NCBI GenBank assembly: GCA_024509875.1
Contig: JAMPIV010015257.1
Coordinates: 248,001 to 312,000 of the forward strand
Origin: Oreohelix idahoensis
Taxonomy: Eukaryota > Mollusca > Gastropoda > Stylommatophora > Oreohelicidae
Direction of reading: 5' to 3'
DNA length: 64,000 bases
In this document: positions 31,422 to 40,829 of the stretch, piece by piece
How the letters are laid out: each line of letters begins with the position of its first letter
How positions within the stretch are numbered: position 1 is the first letter of the stretch
Notes under the pieces: model-generated
Seen by the model: the letters and a program-made list of their open reading frames with translations, nothing else
What the model was told of the DNA's origin: nothing
Databases searched by the model: none
Position numbers and translations under genes: made by a program

Positions 31422-32828
31422 TGTTGCTGTCGTTTTTGATGGTTTCATAAGACGTAAATCTATTTAATACTTTTTGATGATCTAAGTTAGAGAACTGTTT
31501 ATGAACTCCCTGGGACAGGTTGATTTGGGGTTATCTTCCCTTTGTTTTATTCATTGTTGTTGACCTGTCTTAAGTCGGGGTTAGCTTTACTCAGATCTGT
31601 GCTGTCTACACATGCGCAAGTTTTTTGAGCGCGAATGGAGAGACTTCCGTCAGGGAGTGATGATCTGGGTTCTGACCGGACTAGTATGTCCGTGGTACTT
31701 CTCTGCATTATCTGGGGGAAAGATAGTCTTCAGTGTGCCTGTGATGTCAGTGATTCTCCCCAGAGTTATTCTGTTCGTCAAGAATGACGACAGTTGTTAT
31801 TTGTGTATTTCTCAGATTCTGTCAAAGGTAAAAGAAACTTAATTATTATGACTAAGTTGCAGAACATTTTGTGGCAACCTGTGAGTAGAGCTCACAGTCC
31901 TTTGAGATGCAGAGTCCATTATTTGTGCTCGATGTAGCCAACTAAGACTATTCGTCTAACTGTTATACAGAAGCCCAGTGAAGATATATTATTATGAAAA
32001 CCGCATGTTGGCGGTATGTTTCGGCATGGATGATTATGCCTGCCTATGAAAAATACACAGTTGTTTACATTATTATAGAGGCCCGACATTACGGCCGATA
32101 TCTTTGAGCAGAAGAAGATGTATTTGGCATGTTATGCCAGATGAATTGCAGCATTATTATTATTATTTATGCAATTGAGAACTCGCCTGTTGGTACGGCG
32201 GAGTTGTTTGAAGTACCTGATGCGCTGAGTCAGTGGTACGTGAGCTGCAGTATGAACTATGTGTTAAAGGACAGACCATTGTCGATAACGTCCTGATAGA
32301 TGAGTGGTTCAAGCTTTATAATGCCAGATGTTTTGCCAGTCATTTCCAGTTTATATGATGTCCTTGATCCTCGTCCATTTGACTGTAACTGTTGATGTCA
32401 CTGTGTCTCGTAAATAAATGGTTGAAAAGTTCCAGCAGTTGCAACAATTACTGACTATTGCATGTGAGTGAGTGGGTGCATTGTTTACCTGTCAAAGAGC
32501 CTAAACGCATTCGTGTTGTCTACACACCCACATCACTTATCAACCCACACAAACTTCGAGTACTTCACATTCAAGAGATGTATGATGTTTGAATGTCAAC
32601 ATGACACCCTGTTAGTGCCTCAACGCCTGGTGAGCTAATCATGCACAACAACGCTGTTTGGCCCAGGTCGTACTGACTACACACGCACAGAAACCTACAG
32701 TAATACCGTGCAGGAACATTGAGGTACAGCCTTCAACATTCTAGTGGCGCATCAACACATCCATACAATAACAGTACACAATAAAGATATCGTTACATTC
32801 CTGGTGGTCATGTAATAGGAGTGTTACA
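31422..32828 (+). repeat. Right 1.4-kb long terminal repeat-like direct repeat
   Basis: 1407 bp, same orientation as 21773-23183, starting TGTTGCTGTCGTTTTTGA and ending GGAGTGTTACA. The 7-bp deletion is near 32722 and the extra ATT near 32160. After it, unique COX10 intron sequence begins; it does not continue the Penelope-like sequence found left of the left repeat, so the insertion site was rearranged or deleted. Confidence 0.82.
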
Positions 32829-33030
32829 TGGGTGGCAGAGTTTCATAGCCACGTGCTCTTGCAGCAGTAGTATATGTAGCAATATGCTGTTTCACCAGAG
32901 TCCACTTAATTCTGTCTATGAAATTCACTAACACTTTAACATCTGATGAAGGTACTGAGTTTCTCTGCCTTGGTACCAGAGAATACTGGTAGCTGAGGAT
33001 ATAAATACATTGCTTGAACTAAATCTCTAC

Positions 33031-33155
33031 CTGGTTTATAGAATTAGCAGCACATGAAGACAAGCCTGTGCCAAGAGAGCTCAAAATGAAGACGGAAAGG
33101 TCAAAAGCCCCTGGGGCAATGCCATAGCCAGCCATTGTTGTTACTACAACTAGAA
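33031..33155 (-). CDS. COX10: COX10 internal exon (first conserved membrane segment)
   Basis: A 125-nt exon too short for the ORF scan. It follows a CTTTTCAG acceptor and precedes a GTAGAG donor. Translation gives [40 protein letters not shown] and Q, matching the animal COX10 segment LVV.TT.AG...APG.F.......[14 protein letters not shown]. It begins in phase 1, as required by the exon at 36607-37090, and ends in phase 0, as required by the exon at 15281-15351. It holds the first transmembrane helices and the Asn that opens the catalytic N..x..D motif. Confidence 0.95.
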
Positions 33156-33366
33156 CTGAAAAGGAAAAAAAAAAATTATTAAACTTTAAAAATAAATGTC
33201 ACTAATAATAATCAAACACACACAAAAAAAACAGAGAAGTAGGTTAATCTTAACTTACTCTATATTATAACTTGGTGCATGTAAAATAACAAACACAAGA
33301 CAGCTTTTCCATTGTGTGCTAGAAATGGTCTATGTCAACAGAAGATACAGTCCCAGGTCAATAGAA

Positions 33367-33470
33367 CAGTGTGTCTGATGTCAGTGGCAATGACAGCCCA
33401 GTGTCTGATGTCAGTGGCAACGACAGCCAAGTGTCTGATGTCAGGGGCAATGACAGTCCAGTGTCAAAAT
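33367..33470 (+). repeat. 30-bp tandem repeat, about 3.5 units
   Basis: Unit CAGTGTCTGATGTCAGTGGC plus AATGACAGCC is repeated with single-base changes. It sits in the intron between the two upstream COX10 exons; the apparent peptide repeat has no other support. Confidence 0.8.
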
Positions 33471-34317
33471 AGACAAATGCAGAAGAAGTACTTCTGCTTA
33501 CAACTGCTATTATCATTAATGAAAATAAACTAGCAAACAAATAAGGGACCCAATCTTCTTTTGCAGTGCTCTGCAACCTTTTTTAACTTCATGGCACACT
33601 TAAGTGCCCTACAAACATTCCACGGCACGCTATGATATTTAAGTAGTTGAGTATGGTAAATATTTAAAAATATGCTGCAATCACAAGACAATGCACTCTA
33701 ATTTTTTTGTTATGGACTGGTGGATGATGATAACTCAACTTATTTTAAAAATTGTATGTGTGGGTTTCTTTTCGTAATATTTTACCATAACATATAATTT
33801 TGAATACCATTATATGCTGTATTCTGACTGGTGTCATGGCACACCAAACACACCAATGTGCCAAAGCACAATGGTTGTGGAGCACTGTTCCAATGGAATG
33901 TACTATTAACTCAGTCAATATGTCTTAAGAGCTTTTAAACTGACAAACGTTTTTATCTGTTACAAGGCAATAAATAAAGATCTCTAACTCTCTGATGCAT
34001 TGCTGTTTGACTAAATTAAATATATACTCTGTTGCACTGTCATGTCTGGTCAGTTTTAGTGTCAAACAAGGAAGTAAAGAGGAAGATACAGGTTCAGGAA
34101 AGCAGAAACACCTAAGTGCCTGGCCTCCATCACACTAAGAAACAGTTGGAATGCAACAAAATAACTACTTAATTCCAAACTGAAAACCTGAAAAAGCCAC
34201 TTACACATCCACTTAAATCCAAAATGAAATTCCTAAAATCACATGCCAAGAAAGCATGAGTTTATGGATCAAAGACATGGCAAATGTTTAAACAAGGGGG
34301 AAAAATTCATGCACACA

Positions 34318-34480
34318 CATCATCATTGTTCTCCCTTGCACTCCTTATGAAGCACAGAGTTACCACTGAAGCTGGTACCCTTGCAGAAAGCCTGCATAAA
34401 GCATTCACATGTTCCTGTAGTTATGGTTTATGCGACAATTAGTTTTACATCATCAGGTTGCCAGCCCCGTGCTATTCACA
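34318..34480 (+). repeat. Interspersed repeat, copy 2 (partner at 1690-1865)
   Basis: Same block order as copy 1, ending AGGTTGCCAGCCCCGTGC, followed by a CACACA run at 34480-34492. Confidence 0.65.
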
Positions 34481-34676
34481 CACACACACACACATAAATG
34501 TGGTAGATAACCCGGCTTGTCAAAAATAAGTAACTCAGAAATATAAGTGGCACAGAAATCCCAGAAAGATTACATGTTCAAACCGACACTTATCAGGTTA
34601 TTAATTAAACTTTTTATCAAGCCCAGGGCTAACATTTGTGCAGCGAAACAAAGAAAAGACTATAAGAAGGAAAAAA

Positions 34677-34806
34677 AGGATTCTGTTACACACCCATTAA
34701 GGCATATTGGGAATACGGTGTCAGGCCCATATTTTTCTGACCATCTGCACACTAGGGATGATGTGGTCAGCATCACGCCGGCCGCTTTAACCTTCCCAGA
34801 GTTGAT
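34677..34806 (-). mobile_element. SINE fragment, tail half (family of 46243-46505)
   Basis: In complement it matches the 46.3-kb SINE from CTCTGGGAAGGTTAA through GCTGACCACATCATCCCTAG to GGCGTGTAAC. Head and boxes are missing. Confidence 0.78.
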
Positions 34807-35043
34807 ATAAGAAAAGACTTTAGACAATGATAAACCTAGAACAGAAGCTGGAATAATACAAGTATAAAGCAAACTGGAGACAGAATGGACACACTATCAA
34901 CAAAGTACTAGACAATCTTTAGCTTCCTAAAGTCATTGAAGGGGATACCTCCTCTCTCTCTCTCTCTGTTTCTCTCTCCATCTCCCCCTCCCCACCCAAC
35001 AACAACAAAAAAGTGCACTATTTTTAATATTCAAGTAATTCTC

Positions 35044-35205
35044 TACGGAGCGTCTGATTGGCAGAGTATGGTTAGAGCACTGGCCTCCCGCTGCAAAAGT
35101 TCCAGGTTTGAAACACTGTGGTCTCATGCTCCAGCCTACCCAGCTGTAAATGGGTACCTGACTCTGCTCTTGAGTTAGGGAAGGCAAATGCAGCAAGGAA
35201 GGGGA
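35044..35205 (+). mobile_element. tRNA-derived SINE of a third family
   Basis: Box A-like TGGCAGAGTATGGTTAGAGC and box B-like AGGTTTGAAAC are followed by a body with CTACCCAGCTGTAAATGGGT and ACCTGACTCTG, a central motif recurrent in invertebrate SINEs. Lies in the COX10 intron 33155-36607. Confidence 0.7.
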
Positions 35206-35544
35206 CTGGTCACACACCACCCCCCACCTCTAGAAGCTGGACCTGGTATAGTGACATCTCTAACACTTCACTACCTTATGGCAGTATCTGCTATGGGACT
35301 GTATATTAACTTGTTTAATTCTCCACAACGGAAATGTCTTTTTCCACACCAACACTTTTAGAATACAATAAGCATGCTAAAACAAAATAGGACACAAACA
35401 AATTACAAGTGTTTACAATGCCTTCACTATCTTGACCTAGTTTATTATCAAGTAACCAGCTTGCTCCAACACATCGTTTTTACCCACTGACTAGGTTAAA
35501 GTGAACTCACCATATATTTCCTACTGTCATGGATATTATGCTTA

Positions 35545-35745
35545 CTAACTTAGTCCTTCCTCTTCTACACTGAGGGTGTAGAGGTTTGCCAGAGAGAGAG
35601 AGGCACCATACTATCTTATCGGCTGTCTTCCTCCTGGCCTGGTTCCAATCTATTCCACAGTTCTTCAGAGACTGTCTAATGTTGCCCTCCCAGTGAACTG
35701 TGCGTCATCCTGGGTTACTGGCTCTTGGTTTGCTATTATCTTAAT
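35545..35745 (-). mobile_element. RTE-like LINE 3' end
   Basis: In complement it matches 600-800: GCCAGGAGGAAGACAGCCGA, then CTCTACACC and a final ACTAAGTTAGTAAGCA tail. Only the 3' 200 bp are present. Confidence 0.8.
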
Positions 35746-36289
35746 GATTTTGTAAGTCACTAGCTCACATGACACAAATATCATAATGGCACATGTCATC
35801 AAGATTCAGTGACAAATACCAAAATCATAATGACACACATCATCGCCATACAGTCAAAGGGTTAAGACACCTACACACATCATCATCATCATCACTATCA
35901 CTGATCATATCGGAGGCCCGTGAAAGTGCCTTTCAAACTGCCCAAGGGAGATCAGTCCATTGCATATCTTAGTCTATCTCTTTTCATGTGTTATCAGGCC
36001 TGACAATAGAGGGAGGTGGGGTGCTGAGCAGCCCTTAGGCCCAAGACTTTCGTGGTGAAAGTAAAAAAAATATTCAATATCATTTTTCAAATATTATTTA
36101 TTTTATTAAACTGATGAACAATATTCTTCTTCTGCTTCTTCTTCTTCGTACTTACAATTGTCTCTTGAATATTTTCTAACAATATTCACAAAATTAAAAC
36201 AAAGAAAATGAAAAAAAAATGACAAGTTACAGGGACTACTTTAATTGTTGTTACCAAATGCACTAAAAAATGCAGAAAATACATTTTTC

Positions 36290-36427
36290 TTCTTCTTCTT
36301 CGTTCATCCTCAGACATCAACTTGAATATGCTCAAAGAAAGCAGCGGTCAGTTTGAGGCTGCTGATATCTCCACAGAGTTTTTCCAAGAATGGTGCTGGT
36401 GATGGCTGAATGCACTTTTTCTGTTCC
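36290..36427 (-). mobile_element. RNase-H LINE 3' end stub
   Basis: Complement matches the end of the LINE at 57563-58250 (TTCTTGGAAAAACTCTGTGG, then TCAAGTTGATGTCTGAGGAT and GAAGAAGAAG tail). Confidence 0.78.
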
Positions 36428-36606
36428 ACAAAAATACATTTTTCATACATTCTTTTGCAGAGAATTAAACTGGTTTGCCAGTTATCACTAATTCATCACA
36501 TCATTATGACTTACCAACTACGCCATCCTACTAGAAAATAAAGAGAGAGTGGGAGGCAGACAGAGAGAGAAAGAGGAGGAAAACAAGATACATTTCACAT
36601 CCTCAC

Positions 36607-37090
36607 CTGTCAGACGTATTTTTGAAAGCATCTTGTAGTACTGTAATAGTTTCTTTGGCTCAAGTTTCTGATCCTGCCAGGCCACATCATGCACTGATTC
36701 AATGTTTGTGCCAGGGTTGGTTCTGTCTGGACAAGGCTCAAGCACAGTCAGAGAATATGAGGATGGGCGTGAAACTATGTTGTCAATAGGAAACACTCCA
36801 TTGACACTACTGGAAGAAAGTTTATCCAGGTGGTACACATCACGTTGTATGAAAAGAGACAAATCTTCAGCTATGTGTTTTGCTCTGATATCAACCAGCC
36901 AGCCAGACTTTTTGAAATGTAAAGTGAGTGGTTCGTCTTTTTCAATATCCACAGTATGCATTGCATATTCAGCATTTTTCACTGCCACATTCAAAGCATT
37001 AGCATTCTTGTCAGTGTGATGGATCTCCTCAGCTGATTCTGTTGCTGTTAAACCAAGAGATGGTGTAGTTGCTGCAGCTTTAGTTGCAAG
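36607..37090 (-). CDS. COX10: COX10 upstream coding exon
   Basis: A 484-nt exon from a CATCTTTAG acceptor to a GTGAGG donor. It begins in phase 0 (LATKAAATTPSLGL...) and ends in phase 1 after MLSKIRLT, which joins to VLVVV of the next exon and gives the conserved start of the COX10 catalytic domain (L...Y..LSKI.LT...V). The first about 140 residues are poorly conserved, as the N-terminal part of COX10 usually is, with Ser- and Glu-rich stretches (SSSSVNGVFP, DIEKDEPLTLHF). The initiator ATG and mitochondrial targeting peptide are not in this exon; an upstream exon must exist at higher coordinates, inside or beyond the window, and I could not find it. Confidence 0.9.
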
Positions 37091-37324
37091 CTAAAGATGG
37101 AGAATGGGAAACAAGCAATTTAATATTTTAAGTGAAATAATATGATGAAAATACTATGCTTTCATTCTTAGTTCCTCAATGGCTGAGGTCATCATGAATG
37201 GTTGTACAGAATCTTGTACCAGGCAATCTTCAAAAGCTCTTTTCATGAATAATACATGGCTTCAAGTCAGCCTCAATGTATTAATATTTGTTTCTTTACT
37301 TCACGCACTCACAATGTGTGTTTG

Positions 37325-37935
37325 GGGAAAATCCAAACTCACAACGAAGACCAAAGCTGTGGTATATAATGCCTGCATCACCAGCACACTTCTATATGGC
37401 AGCGAGATATGGACAAACTATGCTAAGCAAGAAAGAAGACTCAATACCTTCCATCTACGGTGTCTATGGCACATCCTTGGTATATCGTGGAAGGACAAAG
37501 TGACAAATGTCGAGGTGCTGTCACGTGCTGGCTTTCAAAGCATGTATACACTGCTTAGACACCGCAGACTATGCTGGCTTAGCAATGTCTGCCGAATGGA
37601 AGATGGTCGCATCCTGAAAGATATTTTCTATGGACAACTGGCAGATGGCAAAAGAAAAGTTAGGCGACCACAGCTGAAGTTCAAAGATGTGTGCAAGAGA
37701 GACATGAGGGCACTGGACATAAATCCAGCAACCTGGGAAGATGAAGTTACCAATCGCACCAAGTGACGATGCTCTCTATGGCGCCACCTCAGATTGGGCG
37801 AAAAGAAGCTCTCACAGCAAGCAGTAGAGAGGAGAAAACGTTGAAAGGAACACCAGGAAAATAAGCAGCTGAGGGCTGTTACCTCAGGGGCGCATTCCCA
37901 TTGTCAGTTATGACTGAAAGTGCTATTATTATTAC
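37325..37935 (+). mobile_element. LINE 3' end with RT C-terminal domain (CRMEDGR family)
   Basis: The frame at 37179-37766 contains, from about residue 50, KTKAVVYNACITSTLLYGSE, LRCLWHILGISWKDKVTN, CWLSNVCRMEDGRILKDIFY and KRKVRRPQLKFKDVCKRDM, the carboxyl region of LINE reverse transcriptases, ending TNRTK. A 3' untranslated region of about 150 bp follows, ending in an ATT repeat. The first 50 residues of the frame are chance sequence upstream of the insertion. Relative of 15690-16320. Confidence 0.85.
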
Positions 37936-38403
37936 TCAAAGCAGAAGAATTTGTGATGAAGATGAAATTAAGTTCAGCAGATATAGTTGTGGCCTTTTTA
38001 TCTTTGATGTCTTCAGTGAACTCACAATGGACACCTGAATTGTTCTTCTCCTCTACTCTCACTCAATAACACTCCATTATATGTAGTTAAGCATAAATAC
38101 TTGAAAAAAAATAGCACACACAACTTTCACGGTAAGTTTGTAAAACGTATTTGAGGCAGATAAATGTCTTGTCATTAATCTTTACTAAATGACCACATGT
38201 GCACTGGGTCTCAAAAAGGCAAGCATAGAACAGTAAAACTGTAATCTACCAGGCAGGATGTGACTGGCTACCTTAAGGGGCTGGGAATGGGGTCTGCAGC
38301 TCCATCCTGCAGATCAAGAATAAGCCATCAAAATCAAGTATTTCAGCCTAGCCATCCAGAATGGGAACTACTTTATACTGAAATTGTGGACTCAGAAATT
38401 GGC

Positions 38404-38940
38404 CTTTGACAGTTTCTTCTTCTTCTTCGTACACTCTCAGACGTCTGCTTGAATGTTTTCAAAGAAAGCAGTAGTTAGTTTGAGGCTATTTGAATCTCCG
38501 TAGAGCTTTTCCACGAATGGTACTGGTGTCGGCCATATGCGCTTTCTCTGTTCTGCATATGCTGGGCAACTTTGAAGCAGATGTTCAGCAGTCATTTTAT
38601 CAGTGCCACAGTTACACTGATCGGTAGGTAGTTCCTATCTTTAGCTTGTTGAATAGATAGTATCTCAATCTGTTGTGGCCAGTGCAGAGTCTGAAGATTA
38701 CCACTTGTTCTTTTCTGTTGAGCTGGTAGTATGCATCATTTTGTGTGTGACCTGGATGCTCTACATCCCATTTGTTTCTGTATTTGATTCTGATAAAACT
38801 CTTTGCCTCCTCGAAAGTTATGCTTGCATCAGGCTGAGGTATATTTCCACCTTCCTTTGCCAATCTGTCAGCCTCTTCAATGCCGGTGATGTTACAATGA
38901 GATGGGATCCATTGGATCACAACACTTTTGAATCGTTGAC
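38404..38940 (-). mobile_element. RNase-H LINE fragment
   Basis: The minus-strand frame 38612-38920 has the last RNase H block (IQWIPSHCNITGIEEADRLA) and the following FRLCTGHNRLRYYLFNKLKI. Compared with the copy at 57563-58250, GNEEAD has become GIEEAD. The GAAGAAGAA tail is at 38404-38420 in complement. 5'-truncated. Confidence 0.85.
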
Positions 38941-39148
38941 ACAGTTTTTTTTTTTTTTTTAATCGTACGCCCGCTATTACTCGAGGTGAAATCTCCGGTT
39001 AGTATGTCTAACCTGAGACTGATTTTACGTGAGTATCCCTTTTCCCTGTACGCTGACAGGTGTCCTCTCGCCATTCAGGCAGATACTCGCCGCCTTCAGA
39101 GGTATCCGTTAGAGCTGGGTCGGCTTAGGAGCCTGTGGTAAAGTGGGA
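38941..39148 (+). other. T run and possible internal 3' end upstream of the LTR
   Basis: A 16-bp T run (about 38944-38960) is followed by GC-richer sequence that runs to GTGGTAAAGTGGGA at the LTR edge. A purine-rich GGTAAAGTGGGA immediately before an LTR is where a polypurine tract belongs, so 38960-39148 may be the last piece of the internal region of that LTR element. Confidence 0.4.
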
Positions 39149-39812
39149 TGTTATAAATTTTTATAGGGGACTTAGTGTACTGACTGAGATCAGCTGTGAA
39201 GGTATCTGTATCTAATAGGTGTAGTGTTTTACAGATAACCTTACTTGCTACCACATTATGCCTCAGTCAGAATTATTCTGGAATATTGTGATGACTACGT
39301 TAAATGTCTAGGGTATGTATATGATGAAGTGTAAGTCACAACAACAACAGACAGATAAACAATTTAATTTATTCCACCACACTTGACAACACTGTGACAC
39401 TCACACACATGTAACATTCTATAAGACTATCTTAAATGAGTCACTGGTAAATTTTCAAATATCAATATGTATTAAGTACTTTCATTAATATTTATGTCCT
39501 GATTCAAATACAAGTGAACCAGGGATCACAATCAATTTTAATTACAATTTATAGGTACAGAATTTATCAATATGAAACTTGTAGTGACATATTTTATTAA
39601 TATTATCCTATGAGTGTCAGTTGTGTAGTAGTAATATGAGGTAATACTGGTTTTGTTTTTTCAAGCTATGTTGTTATTTGTCATCATGACTTCAAGTGTT
39701 TGTTTATCTTGTAAATGGTATGGGGAAAAGTTCAAAGTTCCTATCAATTTAAACACTGTATTTTCCCTCTGGTTTATTATAAAGTCAGATTTTGAGGGGG
39801 GGGGGGGGTGGT

Positions 39813-39849
<37 letters not shown>

Positions 39850-40760
39850 TAATGTTGAGCTCCTCTGGCCACATAGGCTTATCTTTCGTGATGGCGGCAG
39901 GAAATGACTCCTCTGCTCGATAGCCTCCCTGTGTTCTGGAGACACCTCACTGGTCACTATCTGGACCCAGGAGTATGCTGTCAGCCTCTAGGTTCAGCAA
40001 AGCTCAGACCAGGTGCTGCTCAATAGCTTTAGGACCACGGTCCCTGAAACAAGAAGGTTGTACCTCCTACTTCATAACTAGTTTATAATCCATTTACAGA
40101 CTGAACACATTACATAACAAACACTGAGTTCAGAGCGGTAGGCCAACTGTCAGCTTCATCTGAAATAATTTACACCAGTATATTCCTCCCTAATGGTTAC
40201 CACGCCTCTGCAATTCCAGCATTATTTCTTTCTAGTCGATAAGATAGGTGTCAGTGTACTGTTTGGCAATTCCATGCAGTTTTACTTTCCTCCGACACCT
40301 TCTGTTCAGGTTGGAGCACTATATAGGCTTTACCTCATGTTCGCTACTGAACCACACATATATACAGACATAAATTATCAATTTACATTCAATTTTCATT
40401 AAAAAGATGTAAAATATTTCAAGCTTACCACAATTCATGGAAATAACACAGAATTACGTTGACTGGCAATGAATATAGCACAATTTCGATCTGCCGATGT
40501 CCCAGGCTTTTATTTAGAAAAATATGCACTGGTGCTCAACGCACTGGTTCTGTAGTAAGTTTATTTGAACATGTGGTGGTGACCTGACGCCTCTGATTGA
40601 CTATATTCGCGGGTCTAACCAATCGTGCCATGTTTACCCAATCGTTTGAAAAAAAGTACTCCTACTCCCGTTTCCCCTGACAACAAAAGATAGTATTTAT
40701 AGCCCGACTAATCGTGTTTAGCCTTACATTTATTGCGCTTCAATCACATCGGATTTAACA
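39149..40760 (+). mobile_element. Solo-LTR-like repeat, 1.61 kb
   Basis: Inverted copy of 24738-26313. Begins TGTTATAAATTTTTATAGGG and ends GGATTTAACA, ends forming TGTTA...TAACA. Flanking pentamers are TGGGA and TGGAG. The body aligns along its length with the other copy but with many substitutions; length differs mainly through the G tract at 39798-39847. Confidence 0.72.
39798..39847 (+). repeat. About 50-bp near-pure G tract
   Basis: A run of G broken only by TGGT near 39810. In the sister LTR copy the same point reads, in complement, GATGGGGTACATAATG, so a G4 has expanded here. Predicted proteins across it (poly-Gly or poly-Pro) are artefacts. Confidence 0.85.
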
Positions 40761-40829
40761 TGGAGACCCATTTCCCGTACAATGGTGGTGTGAAAATCTG
40801 CCACTGAGCGATTCTGATTCTAGTGTTGT

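Noticed and set aside
33312..33576. Repeat peptide frames on both strands (LMSVAMTAQC, LSLPLTSDT)
   Set aside because: Products of the 30-bp tandem repeat in an intron, with no other coding support.
39653..39957. Gly-rich and Pro-rich proteins
   Set aside because: Readings of the G tract.
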